Origin: Lactarius indigo
Lineage: Eukaryota > Basidiomycota > Agaricomycetes > Russulales > Russulaceae
Direction: 5' to 3'
NCBI GenBank assembly: GCA_025766275.1
Contig: JAFKAC010000005.1
Location: forward strand, 310,001 to 374,000
Length of the DNA: 64,000 bases
The translations under genes were made by a program, and so were the position numbers. The notes under the pieces are model-generated. The model did no database searches, was not told the origin of the DNA, and saw only the letters and a program-made list of their open reading frames with translations. Shown here in pieces: positions 10,747 through 23,216 of the stretch. Position 1 is the first letter of the stretch. Each line of letters begins with the position of its first letter.

Positions 10747-12168
10747 AGATCGAAGGGGGTTAATTCTGAGTGTTCACATATTTCAATTCCTGTGTTTTAA
10801 GTAGTGAATGCTCTGTAGTCGAGCCCCCACAAGAGGGCAGGCCCGGTCACTGCATTCTGCACAGGACTTGAAACGCGTAACGTAAAAGACTGCGCTAAAA
10901 ACTGCGCATAGATGCGATGTACGGACGTGATGTCGTACTAATGAGAGAGCGAATTACGGTCAATGATGGAGGTTGAGTATTGAAGTTTGAGCCAAAGGTT
11001 GTTGACTTTGACGATAAAACCGATACGGCCGATCGTCGGTTCTGCCCTTTTTGGCCCTGCTTTGTTGTTGGAAATTACTCCATTCTTGCTGAACCCGGGC
11101 TTGGCACTGTACGTTAGTGCTACTTACTATAATCCCATACTAATTTTCACATGGTCGTAGCTCACGAGATCGATCGCCCCACACTTAGTTGAGCTAGAGT
11201 GCTAAACAAAAATGTGATTTATATAGCATGGGAGGTGGCGGGCGTCCGTGTCTCGATGGATATAGTATGTTTGAACAAATACAAAATGGGGAACGTTCGG
11301 CGATTACTAAGAATAATTGGGTAGAAAACCTTCAGCATATTTGGATGAGATACTGGGCAGAATCTCGAGACAGGGCATGCGTTCACCTTCAGACAACACC
11401 GATAACGACCCGTTAAGCGTCTCAAATATCTCCTGCCAACTGCGACTGCTGTTCATGAACCATATGAAGGCCGCAAGAAAAGCCAATAGGCCTAGAGAGG
11501 TTCGTCTGTGTACGGGACCGCCGAGTGTCTGGACCTACCTAGTTGCAAGAAGATCTCGCAATCCTCGTCAAAGGCGAGGTCATTGATGCTCTGGAGATCG
11601 AAGGTCAAGCCCTGAAGTAATACGGGGGTGGACATCGGCGGGTGGTGGTGCTATGATCTCAACAGGAGGTGGGGAAACGGTAATGGCGCCGTGGGGGTTC
11701 GCGTCGGTTGGGCCAAGCAGCCCACATATATACCCATTCAAAGTTTCGGAAACACTCTGTGATCCATACAATATACAGAACGTGAGGAACCATCGCCACG
11801 ATCATTGACGGCTTACCACAGCGCTGGTAACTTACTGATGGCTTGCGGGAAAGGTATGGCACAGCCGTGCTTACCCCTCTGGGCAACTGTCTCATGGAAC
11901 GAGAAGGGTGGGAAGGCAGATCCAGGGGGGACCAATCGTGACGAAGAACAAAGGAGGACGGATTTCGAAACAAAGGTTCCATACCCCGAGCCCGATGTTT
12001 GTTTCGACACCCGTAGCCCGACGATATAGGGGCTCAAACTAACAGATTCTCGAACAAAACGGACCCAGAGGTCGGCGAGAACGCCATGTCGCGCGTAGGA
12101 CTATATCCGGGTTTGATACGCGCGGGGTTAATGACACAGAAGTTTTTGTGATGGGGCTTTGGTGTAGA
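10747..12168. other. Gene-free stretch
   Basis: About 1.4 kb upstream of the small membrane protein and downstream of the coiled-coil gene. No coding frame, RNA gene or repeat that I can support. Confidence 0.45.
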
Positions 12169-13271
12169 TTATCGAGGGCCCGGTGCCCTGATGATGCTTT
12201 CCCACAATGTGAGACGTTGCGTGACGGCGTCTACGTTGTCTTGTGAAAATACCGGCGCCGAGGGGCCGTTGGGGTACCGAGAGCGCCGCCATACTAGTTC
12301 ATCGGCCCTGATTAGAAACTGTACTGCGCGCTCCGTGTTCAAGCGATCCACGCCGGGTGGCACGAGTGTTTCCGTCCCAAACGCCTATTTCGTTATCGAC
12401 TCAATCGAACGAATAAAACCTCCGGTGAATGAAAACTCACATTCCTCAGGGTCGGGCGTGCAGACTCTGAAACGTACCCACGAGTGTCACCCGAGTCTAG
12501 ATCTTGTCGATAGGGCTGCAACGAACCATTGTCACTTGCGATCTAAAAAGCTTACCTTTAGGCGAATTCGATTTGAATAGCTCAGCGGCCTGAGTCTCGA
12601 GCTGAAGGACTTGACGTCGGAGCTCCGCGATTTCTTCATAAGCCTTGGAGAGTGCGTCCTCGAGACTGCGCACCACAGAATCTTCGGGGTCCTGTGCACA
12701 TTTACGGTAAGAAAATGGGAAATATTTTGACATGGGAGTAACGCGTCAACCTGAGGAACGAGGACAGCTTGAGCATCCGAGTCGGGAATGCTGCTTTCCT
12801 TCAAACGTTTGTTAGGCACAACTCCACTCCCACGACACGGTGAATAAACGAACCCCTGGAGCTATTTCGATTTCGCTTGACTCATCAACCCACTGCGGCT
12901 TGACATGGGGAGATATGTCCGCCAAAGCCGTGGGTCCTTCGACTACGATCTAGAGCAGAGTACATGAGCGATAATCTGGCGATAGGTGACACGTGGGCAA
13001 TTACTTCAGGCAGATTGATCTCGGCATCGGGGTCGGAAGATGGGTCGGAAGATGAGACATGCTCGGCATTCTTGCTGGCTTGTCTTTGTTGGAACAACGA
13101 TCGGATTTTGGTGTAGTCTAGCTTTCCACTTGCATCTCTGAGCCCTGTAGATGCGGCTCCTTCGGGAACGATGTGAAAGTTAGAGTCGTCAGCCGCGTCA
13201 TCGGTGGCCAATAGTTCAATAAGCGCATCGAACTGATCCGAGCTCGATTTTGGACTCTTCACTCCAGACAT
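12169..13271 (-). CDS. Coiled-coil protein of unknown function
   Basis: Six exons (13271-13005, 12949-12854, 12798-12751, 12691-12556, 12466-12441, 12384-12169) give 262 residues in one frame. The third intron (12853-12799) ends in TTTGAAG, a weaker acceptor, but holds a good CTAAC branch site. The N terminus (MSGVKSPKSSSDQFDALIEL) is acidic and disordered. A clear coiled coil, SLEDALSKAYEEIAELRRQV onward, spans about 35 residues in exon 4. The C-terminal exon looks folded (LNTERAVQFLIRADELVWRR; VDAVTQRLTLWESIIRAP). No enzymatic motif is visible. The gene is divergent from the WDR7 homologue, with 314 bases between start codons. Confidence 0.75.
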
Positions 13272-13585
13272 GTCTCAGGACAAAGTTGAGAAGTGGCCCA
13301 AGTCGACACGCACTAGTCCACGTTCGGCATCAGTCGCATTCACGTGACTAGGGGGTTGTGTCGTCACCAACACTTCCAACCCAAAGGCCAATTGCAGTCG
13401 CACTTCTCGTCCGTCGTTGATCTGACCATCACTTTAGAATCGGCCTGAGTTTGGTGCTTGTTATTCTTGGTTTGATTTGACCGTTTTCTCACGGATCGCG
13501 TCTTTGCGTTCCACGAACGTTCGATCGAACGGCTCGGACGGAGACTCGGAGAATAGTTCCTTGCAAGTTAGTTCCCATTCGATTG
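13272..13585. promoter_or_regulatory. Shared divergent promoter, coiled-coil gene / WDR7
   Basis: The 314 bases between the two opposite start codons must hold both core promoters. No TATA box is evident on either strand, as is usual for housekeeping genes. Confidence 0.4.
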
Positions 13586-16500
13586 ATGAATTCGGTCCCT
13601 CTTGTACTTCCCTTCACTCTTTCTGCGAGTACTTCAAGATCAGAAGGGCCTTGTGATGCTCCCTCCTGCGCAAGCATACTCGTAGACGAGGCTTCTTCGG
13701 TCGCAAATGTGTCATCCGTCACATATTGGCTAAAAAATGGCCAAGCCTCTCCCACTAATCAACAATTCGCTTCTTTTGACGCATTAGATGGCGTGGTGCT
13801 CGGTTGCGAAGACGGCACGCTCTATCTCCTACGCCAGAGTCCCCATCATACCCCTCACCCAATCAGCATTGAGAGGCCCCTGTCGTCAAGGCCATCCAGC
13901 CCGACCTCTGCCCGTTTTTCTCGTTCCCGCTCGCGCTCAAGAACTCCGACATCTTCTCTTGCCCCATTTTCCCTTACTTCTCGCGCCCGCGTTGTCTCAG
14001 GAATCTCCGATGAGCAGGCTCAAGCCCCAAAAAACTATGTAGATTTTGACGAGGAGCCTGAAAAATTGAAAGAAATGCTGAGGGGAGGTGCCAGAGATTC
14101 AGCGTCGGGGGATAGATTCCCCTTATCTCTTGATCGAACTGCTGCTACTGGCTTGTCCAAAGGTCTATCATCACCTTCCGGTTCTGTTCGACGGAGCGAG
14201 GCCAAGTCACTGCTAAGTGCGACGCACTCTCCGGCGCTCTCCATTACTACCCTCCCTACCCCCCCTTCGCCCAGTTCTCCCAGTTCTCCCTCTCGTCTGC
14301 CATATCACCTTTCTTTGGGGTGTCACGTTTTTCCCCGGCACTCTGGCACAGGAAATCCGGTTGTAGGTTTACGCGCGCTGGCAAATCGTCGGCATTTTGT
14401 GTGCCTACGGTCACAAGGGTACGACGACAGCTCCTTCCCATTTCGTACAGCCCATCTAATCCCATCTCCAGTGACCTCTCTATATACGCCGTTAAGGACG
14501 GGTCATGTGTCTGGTCATCGCAGATCTCTCATCTCCCAGCAGTTGCTCCAGCGGGGGCCAAAGAAGTTCAACCCTCAGGAGCAGCTTGGACATGGAGAGG
14601 GCTGTTCGTCCACGAGACTGGAGAGGTATGAGTGCCCAGTTTGAATCGCTATCGTTCCACTGACCATGTGCCGTCAAGTCGGTGGTTATTCTTGCCTCTG
14701 CGGTACTCAGCGGATTCACTTCGAAGTCCTCTGCAGACGACAACGACAGCACAGGCCAAAAACAACTATCTCGTGTGGCAGTGTTTGAGTTGCGAGACGA
14801 CACTGACAAGGGGGACGAAGAACTCGGTCTTGACAAGGCTGGCGAGTGGTTGGTTGAAGGGCCTACTACTGGGGTCGGTTTCTGCACCGATGAAAATGGT
14901 AAGTGGCCGAGATGATTGACACGGAGGGGAGGTGCTAACGAAAGCCTAGATGCGTTGAAAATTTTCCATGTTGACACGTCAAACCACCTCATTTTACAAC
15001 GTATCGTGCTTGTTCCTGCAACCATTCAGCTAGAATCGGACTCTCCAGATGACAATGGCAGCGTGGGGTTGGCCGCATTCAACCCCTTCAAAACTGGGGG
15101 TGCACATCCCCAAGGGCGTCCTGCATCTCTTGATGAGCGCAGAGAAGGCTGTAGAATTCTATTAGAAGATTTTCTTGATATCGGAGAGTTGAAACTGGAC
15201 CAACGGTTGAAGGGCATTCAACTCCGTTCCACGAGGGATTGTATACGGGGTGCTGCGTGGTCCGACTCTGAGCTATACGTGAGAGATTCATCGATTCTAG
15301 AGGTGCTCTAACTTGTTATCTTAAGGCACTTGAATATGACTCGAAACGACTTATAATCAATTCACTAGGAATGACTAGCGAAGGGCTGAGGGATGTCACG
15401 TGGCTCAGTTGGGATACATATTGCGCCCTCTACTCTGTAGGTTTACGGTTCAAACATTTTCGCGAGGCCGCCGGGACTAGAATACTGATTTGAATATTCT
15501 AGAACCGGTTCGAGGTGTCCAGACTAAGACTGGTAGATCCGAACAATGACCGGGTGCTTGACAAGCGAAGCTCTGGCATATTACAGTGCGAAGACAAGTT
15601 TTCCGCTGAGTGCGTGGATCCGCTGAACGGCCCCCCTTAGCTCGCACGTCATTAGCACCGCGGCAATACGTGGAATTCAGGCGTTTTGTGCGTTGTCTCC
15701 TACTGCCGTTCTGTCTACGGGGATCAGCCGTCAGGGACGGCGCCGAATCGAGCTACACACCGCAACTTCTTCAGGGGAGAGCAGGAAAGAATGGACACGC
15801 ACGATGTTATGGAAATCTCACGACAAAGGATCAAATGTCCCTGGCGACAAACATATAACGTGTATGCTTCCATTGGAGCTCACGCATATTGTTCTGGGCT
15901 ACAGTATGATTAATATCGCCCGACCGTGACTTCTTACCGATAACGGTGCAATAGGCGACGGTACTATCGGACGGTCGTCTTTCGCGAAATTGGTTCAGGT
16001 AAACTCGAAATTGATGCCTGAAGACGTTTCGGATATCCCATTGGACGGCATCATCGTTGGTCTGCACATTGCCCAAAATGACAGAACCGGAGAAAGGCTC
16101 ATTGTTGGTGGCGCCGACGATGGCTCAGTCGCAATATGGTCGTTAGAGTAAGGACGGTGCTAGGGGATTGCCAGACGGCTAGCTAATGGTCAGCCTTCTA
16201 GGTCCATGAAGACACTGGCTCGATGGGTTCTGTTCATTTCCCCACTTCAGCGTGTCCTGCACCTTAGATATGATAAAGGAGGTCCGCTGAGAGGTTGCTT
16301 GCTCTGTATCGCCGGTGATGGCACGATTGCCGTCATTGCATTGGACGATTATCAGTTGTGAGCCGTTTTCCGCTACGATTTGATTGGCGCTGCATTTTAA
16401 TGTCTATAGCCTTTACATGGTCCCTGGTTCCCCAGCACCTCTTATCAAGGTTTGCACCGGCGGAGATAACCTTCTTCTTTTCTATGGTGATGACCGCGCG

Positions 16501-18812
16501 CGGCTCTGGGATGTCAAGACCCTGGAGTTCTGGCGGTCCATGAATATGGAGAAAGCGAAGGAGCTACTCAACCAAGGCAGCTGGGCAGAAGTGTCCGTCA
16601 CGGTGTATATAGTTGCTGTTCGTGCATCGTTCTCACTTCCATGGGCAGGTCGTTGCTTGATGTGCCTTCTTCGGGAAGCGCCCATTCCACTCTTTCTGCC
16701 TTTTCACCAGATTCATGTATGTCTCACGCTCTCCTTTTTACGTCCCGGAAGGTTAATGTACTGGCATGGAAGCTTCGACGATACTGGTGGATCTAGAATC
16801 GTTCCTCTCACGTGCCGTATCTATCGCGAAATCCACGGCCATTGATGAGATGAGGACTCGCGAGCGGACGGCCGGGGTTTTGCGCTCCCTTCTGCAAATT
16901 CTTCATACCCCCGGCTTGAACCCTGATATTGACGTGATCTGTCGAGAACAATTGGTTCTCCCGGTCACCCAGGCATCCGTTGGGTTTCATAGGTTCGCAC
17001 CTCATTATAGCGTGACACTCTGTTCTGACTTTCGTGAATCAGAAACCATGCAAGCTCTGTGGTCGTATCGGAGAACCCGCAAAGTCTGTGGTGCGTGTCG
17101 GGAGAGGTATCTGCCTCCAGGGCGCTTGCCCTGACAGCTTGTTTGCGCACTTTGGCACACTTTGAAGGTGAGTACTGGGCGGATGATGGGTCGTCGCACC
17201 TTAGTCTCGACTTAGATTTGGCGGACTGCGTCAACACCGTCATCACGTTTTATGCAACATCTCTTTCCCACTCGGTGGGCAGAGCGTATATACCTCCTAG
17301 CCTTTCTTTCCTCGCAAGATGGTGGTTTGATGTGTCAGGTACCATGTATGACATTCCTTGTCTTTGCTATCGACTAACTTCCCTTGTGTCGCCCTCGCAG
17401 GCGAGCTGCGGTTGGCAGCGAGAACGCTCTTTGACGCCGGAGTCGCTAGCTTGACGGACGAGGAGACCACCTCCCTGGTGGAACGGTGGCAACATTCTTG
17501 TAACGTCTTGGTCCTGCAATGTCTGGTAGTGAGACTTATGTCGGGTGATTATACAGTGCCGTTCTTACTTCCGGACTCTGAAAAAAGGTCACCCGTCGCC
17601 GCAAAGGCCCTGTTGCTCTGTGGGTTTATTGCTACTCGTCAATATAACCTACTCTCTTCAAGGTGTCGTTCGCCTACTCACAATTTTTGAGAGCATTCTG
17701 ATAAAACTTTCTCGAAGTGCACTGAACATTATATCGAAGTCTGTGATGACGTATCTTCAGGAGAGCGATGTGTCCTGCAAAGCGCTGGCGATTGACCTTT
17801 GTTCCCGTGGGTTTGCTGTTTGGCAACACTACATCGACGCCATGGAGATGATACGGAGTCTCTTCAATCTCGCCACAAGTTCAAAAAAAGAAAGCATAAC
17901 CGCTCAAAATATTGGACCTCAGGCACGACAAGCAGTCCTACATGTTGTGACAAATAATACTGGAATATTCATGACCACACTTTCACTCGACATTCTACAC
18001 CCTCAGAGTCTGGAGCATCGGAAGTCCGTATTACAGTTAGTAGCCTTTCTCACTCGCAAGGTCTGTCGTAATCGAAGATTTTTACGTACTGTATAGCATC
18101 ACTGATGTCCTCTCAGAAACCTCTCGTTATCTATCCTCATCTTCCCAAGCTCGTGGAAGCGGTAGTGAAATCTTTGGACCCCAATTCCACCTCAAACCGC
18201 GACGCCGTCCTTGATACGGCAACCGAGATCCTCGGCCATGTCGTAAAAACGTGCGCCCCGCTTCCCCTACTGACCCTCGGGTTTACTGGCTAATCCCCCC
18301 CCCCCCCCCCCCGCGCGCAGTTTTCCCACAATCGACTTCCACACGGCAAGCCAGCGCCTAGCCGTGGGGACGAGCGAGGGTGCGATCGTGATGTACGACC
18401 TCAAGACAGCCACGCGCCTGTATGTGCTCGAATCCCACAAGCAGGCACTTGTGGCGTGCAGTTTCTCACCGGATGGCCGGCGTCTTGCGACGGTGTCCCT
18501 TCAAGAAGGAAGCGTTCTAGTCTGGAAGGTCGGCACTGGCTTCACAAGTTTTTTCTATCCCGGTGCTCCGCCTAGACAGGGACACGGGGGGTCCGAACCG
18601 TTCAAGTCCCTCAATTTCAATGTCGGCGAGGCGGGTGAGTTCCCTCTCTACCACATTCGTTCCCCACCTTCAAAATAAATAACCTTCAACCTTCAATTTC
18701 AATAGCTGTCATGAGTCTCGAGGAGACCTTTGAAAACGTGCACTTTGAATGGACAGCTGAGCGAAGCGTACAGCTGAAAATTCGCGAAGTTACGCTGACC
18801 TTCAGCACTTGA
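13586..18812 (+). CDS. WD40 protein, WDR7 / rabconnectin-3 beta homologue
   Basis: A long multi-exon gene. The N terminus (MNSVPLVLPFTL, then GVVLGCEDGTLYLL) matches the first WD repeat of WDR7. Further WD-like blocks are LGYSDGTIGRSSF (split by an intron near 15910), LIVGGADDGSVAIWSLE (about 16100), NLLLFYGDDRARLWDV (about 16480) and, at the C terminus, KQALVACSFSPDGRRLATVS with VLVWKV (about 18440-18530). The last intron is 18635-18705, and the closing exon reads AVMSLEETFENVHFEWTAER to the stop at 18810-18812. The middle is helical. In animals WDR7 pairs with DMXL/Rav1-type proteins to regulate V-ATPase assembly and organelle acidification; the same role here is inferred from family. Not every exon was resolved. 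A Ser/Arg-Pro-rich insert lies at about 13880-14300. Confidence 0.8.
18295..18312 (+). repeat. Poly-C tract (18 C) in a WDR7 intron
   Basis: An uninterrupted run of 18 C residues followed at once by GCGCGCAG, apparently serving as the polypyrimidine tract and acceptor of the intron before the C-terminal WD repeats. Confidence 0.8.
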
Positions 18813-19576
18813 ATGATACTGCATTTTTTTGTCACTTGCTTTGCCTGCTGATTTCATGTCCCTAATGACGCCGTCCTCTTGTTCTCCAAATGCTCTAGTC
18901 GGATGAAGCATCGTGGTGTGTGTATTTTCCCGTGTGTGCCGGGATAGTTCCACCCAGGCCATAGTTACACTATCTTTACCCATTGGGGGGGCTCGATTTC
19001 TCTCTCTCGTAATTCATTTTTCCTTGTGCAAACAGTCGGCGCACGATCGGGTGAATTGGCGCCAACTCTGCTTATAGAACACAAGCAGCTCCCGACCTCC
19101 GTCCTTCAGTGTAACATGTTTGTCGGCGAGAGGCCTTGAAGCTCGACGCTCTGAGTTGGCCCGGGCAATCCGAAGGAGCAGAACGCGTAGGAATTAGTAT
19201 TCCACCTTTGGCGCTTCGAAGGGGACCATAATATCTGCCTGATGGTTAGATTGCTGTCATGAAGGCTCATGTGTCTCAGCGTGAGCTTGCAAGTAGTGAC
19301 TAGTGACTGGAGTCAATGTATGGGTGAGTGAGAACCGAAATTTCCGGTTGGGAATCCGAGCCGCTGCCTTTCGTTACTGGCGGCGTGTCGTACAAGCATA
19401 CAGTAAATAGTAGCTTGCGGGCGTCGGCGAATGTGGGGCAAGTACTTGTTGTGATATTGTCAGGGTCATGCAGGCATCTGTGAGCAGCCTGCAGCAGGAT
19501 TTTATAGACTAGATACTACGTGACAATGTACTTGACTTGCGTCAAGTGGTTGCTTTACAGCTCCATCGGAATGTGA
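18813..19576. other. Intergenic, nothing recognised
   Basis: About 760 bases between the WDR7 stop and the 3' end of the U6 gene. No coding frame or RNA recognised. Confidence 0.5.
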
Positions 19577-19643
19577 AAAAAATAAATATTGAGACCCGTA
19601 GGTCTACCACTCTGAAACAGCGTGTCATCCTTGTGCAGGGGCC

Positions 19644-19674
<31 letters not shown>

Positions 19675-19702
19675 TTCGTATGCATCCCCGAAGGGAGCAA
19701 TT
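19577..19702 (-). ncRNA. U6 spliceosomal snRNA
   Basis: Read on the minus strand, the conserved U6 core is unmistakable: AAATTGGAACGATACAGAGA, then AGATTAGCATGGCCCCTGC and AAGGATGACACGC. The ACAGAGA box, which pairs with the 5' splice site, is at 19660-19654, and the AGC triad and internal stem-loop follow. A 5' stem-loop (CTCCCTTCGGGGA) opens the RNA near 19698. After the core, the 3' part is longer than in standard U6 and holds a hairpin with a UACG tetraloop (19605-19592). A run of seven T at 19582-19576 is the Pol III terminator. The 5' end is estimated to within a few bases. U6 is the catalytic RNA of the spliceosome. Confidence 0.95.
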
Positions 19703-19730
19703 TCTACTGTGCAGCTTCTCAAGGGTTGAC

Positions 19731-19742
19731 CAGATATTTCTA
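19731..19742 (-). promoter_or_regulatory. TATA-like element of the U6 promoter
   Basis: On the minus strand AAATATCT lies about 30 bases upstream of the predicted U6 start, the position expected for the TATA box that commits U6 genes to Pol III. Confidence 0.45.
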
Positions 19743-20043
19743 TTTTGTGTGGTCCGCGGGTGGTTGCTTCAATCCGGCCATCAGTCAGGCGTCGTCAGTC
19801 GGGCCTAGTCAGGCTTAGTCAGGGGCGACACATTTGAAATACTGAGAAAAGAACCGGACTCACGTGCATCAAGCAATCTTGGCGGCGGCTTCCACCAAAA
19901 TAATTGTGACGATCAAGGTGACGATGTCTCTATAGGGAGCGTGGCCTGAACGTGTTCCTGGTGCTCCTTAGCTCTGTCCGAGTGGCGCATTTTTCCACAT
20001 ACTGTACCAGTATTTCTTCCGGGTAACGGAATCGATCGCCTCC

Positions 20044-23000
20044 ATGGCTCGGACGGGACATAGTTGGGCAAGTAGCTGGGGCGCTGTATTCGAACGCGAA
20101 CTCAATTTCTTTCGAATTCATCTTGCTGTCTTGTAAGCAGCATCGTTTCAAGGTGCAAGTGAGGGTTCCTTCTCTGACATTTTGGGTAGCATACTTGTTC
20201 CGATTGTGTCCGCCGGCGTACTTGTCGCCTCGAATGGTCGATTCTCCGTCAAGTTTACTGACGCCCTCTTCGTCTGCGTCAGCGGAATGACGGGCACTGG
20301 TCTTGCCACAATTGACTTGAGTTCACTCACCGCATGGCAGCAAGTCATCATTGTCCTCGTGTCTCTCGTTGGGTCCCCTGTATGTCCCATGTTCGGATTG
20401 CTTTACTTCGAAATTAACATCGCCCACCGTGTGCTAGGTGTTCGTCTCTTTGGTAACAGTCTATATCCGCAAGCGGTATCTCACGCAGAACCTTAATTTC
20501 GCCATCAAATCAGAATTTGAGCGTACTAAAACGCGAGACTCTGGACGCCGTACCACGTCTCTTCGACCCCCGGCAAGACAGAAGGTCAATTCTAGTAGAA
20601 CCCATAGTGGCATGACACCTTCATCCCTTGTGATCCATCGCGTCGATACAGAACCCAAGCCAATATCTTCCATGGATTTCGAGGGTATCTCAATCACGCC
20701 AACCCAGGGAAACACAATTTTCCGGCCTGACAGCGGGTCTGACCAGCATGATATTGTGTATGAGTCCCCCTTGGCATCCGCAACATCGGCAAACCAGAAC
20801 CATACCCATCAACTCATTCGTCCACGTGAGCAAGTCAAGATTACTCAGATAGTTTGGTTGCTTTGGCTGAGTATATGGTCTACCCAGGGTTGACACACCG
20901 AAGAACGGTACAGACCATCGACCTGCAGCACAAAGACGACGCCCTTGGTTTCGGTAGCCCGGTGAACTGGTTCACGGGGATTTTGCATCGTCTTTTCCCC
21001 TCCCTTGGACGGAACATTCATCGTACGCTTACCATGCCTGACACTCCGAGGTTGCTCGTCTCGGACCGGGGGGAAGTACCACCTGGCGCACGCCCCGTCT
21101 CTTACCTCAGTTTCAAGGCCCGTGTCGGGCACAACTCGCGCTTCTTAGGGCTTTCGGATGATGATTATGAGGAATTGGGGGGCGTGGAGTATCGCGCCCT
21201 CTCAACGCTCCTTTGGATTGTTTCTGGCGTCAGTAAACCCTTCCTCTTGGCCCAACGACACTAACAAGGGGTCATGTAGTATTATTTCGGCACCTTGTTG
21301 ATCTCGATTGCGGTGGTGGCCCCTTACATGTCAATGTCGAAATGGAAGGACAACTTTCGGCCTCCAAATCAACACCGTGTTATCAACCCGGTTTGGTGGG
21401 TCTCAATTTACGCGACTCTAGGTTATTGACCTCGCTCACTGAGCCGTTATTCGCATTGTGTTCAGGTTTTCCGCCTTTCAGGTTGTTGGCGCGTGGGCCA
21501 ACACGGGTTTTTCGCTGGTCGATCAAAACTTGATACCGTTCCAAACCGCATACCCACTACTGATATTCATGGTGTGGTTGGCGCTTGCTGGTAATACGGG
21601 ATTTGTGGGTGATGTCTTCCCGATCTTGAAGCTTATTTCTCAACTTACTCTGCAGCCTATCTTGTACGTATGCTTTATAAAAACCGTTCTGTAGCTGAAC
21701 CAATCCTTCTTGATCAGTCTAAGACTTGTAATGTTGGTTTACTGGATGCTCTTTTATTCAATCTCGAACTGACTGATTGTGCTTGCAGATGGATTAACTA
21801 TAAGTTGACATGGAAGCGATCAAAATGGAGAGAGACCCTTCACTTTTTACTCGATCACCCACGACGCTGCTTCATTTACCTCTTCCCCTCACGACAGACC
21901 TGGTTTCTTCTCACAGTTCTGGTCATCCTAAAGTAAGAGCTTCCTGCATCTTACTTTTCACACCTAATGACGGTACAGTTTCACTGATTGGTTCTTCTTC
22001 CTTGTGTTAAATATCGGAATACCTGTGTATGACGCAGTCCCTGTTGGCCGGCGCTTACTACTCGGACTCGTACAGGCCGTTTCTGTGAGATTCGCGGGCT
22101 TCCAATCGATTGCGATTTCGGCTCTTGCGCCGGCATTACAGTAGGTCTCACTGTTTTCACACCACGTCTCTTCTGATTGTATTGGCCAACTAGAGTGGTC
22201 TATTTCGTGATGATGTACGTATCTGCCTATCCAATTGCCATGAGGTGCGCACGATTCGAAATTTCCCCCCCTGAAATTTCTATTCGACGAGTTGACTCGA
22301 TGGGGTGGGGGTGGCGACGAACGCAGTGTGCGCTCGACTAACGTTTACGAGGAACGCTCCCTTGGTATTTTTGAAGACGACGAAGACGACACTGATATCG
22401 AGAATGAGGAGGATTACCCCGTGACAGATTCACGCGTCGCAGTTTGGGGTCGTTATCTCGCGCGTCATACACGCCGACAGCTCTCATTCGGTGAGAGATT
22501 TTCCTACAGTAGTGATTGGTGGCGGCGCAGCTAAGGACTGCGTGCATGCTCCCTGGCAGATATGTGGTGGCTTGCTCTTGCGTTATTTCTCATTTGCATT
22601 GTCGAGGTACGTGAACGCATCCGCGTTTGCGCTGGCCTTCTTTTGTAAATTTTGCTGATGCGTGGAGTCCAGCGCGGTCAGCTAAGAAACCCCGAAAACG
22701 CATCTTGGTTTACCACCTTCGCTGTCTGTACGTCGTCATTCATACATCCTCAACTCTCCCACTCACGGGTTGGCATCCCGTCTTGAATAATACACACGTA
22801 TAATATAGTCTTCGAAGTCGTCTCGGCATACGGCACCGTCGGGCTCTCCCTTGGCATACCATCAGTTGAGTCACCTCCTTTTCCGCCTTTTCCTCTCCCG
22901 TCCTTAGTCAACCTGCTTTCTCTTTCCTCTGCCCCGTCGCTGACGTCGCCGAAATACCAAAAAAAAGAAAAACTTTTCTTTGTCCGGTGCGATGAGCACG

Positions 23001-23216
23001 CTCTCCAAGCTGATCATCTGCGCTGTCATGTTGCGCGGCCGACACCGCGGTCTTCCCGTCGCGCTCGACCGGGCGATCGTCTTCCCGACAGAGTTTGTGC
23101 ACAAGGCGGGCGAGAAAGTGAGGGAGATGAAGATGGCGAAGCGTCAGGCGGAGGCTGCCGCCGCGGAGGGACAAAAAGAAAAATTACCCACGGTCAAAGA
23201 GGACGGAATGTATTGA
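20044..23216 (+). CDS. TRK-type high-affinity potassium transporter
   Basis: A multi-exon membrane protein starting MARTGHSWASSWGAVFEREL at 20044. The first intron is 20133-20189, followed by introns at 20380-20437 and 20826-20887 and several more. All four pore loops with their filter Gly are visible: SGMTGTGLATIDLSSL, AWANTGFSLVDQN, VRFAGFQSIA and VSAYGTVGLSLG. Two loops are hydrophilic, a Ser/Arg-rich one at about 20500-20820 and an acidic one (FEDDEDDTDIENEEDY) at about 22365. The C terminus has the fungal TRK hallmark LRGRHRGLPVALDRA and a basic Ala/Glu tail ending at 23214-23216. The protein would take up K+ across the plasma membrane, driven by membrane potential and cation symport. 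It shares a 340-base intergenic region with the divergent U6 gene. Confidence 0.92.
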
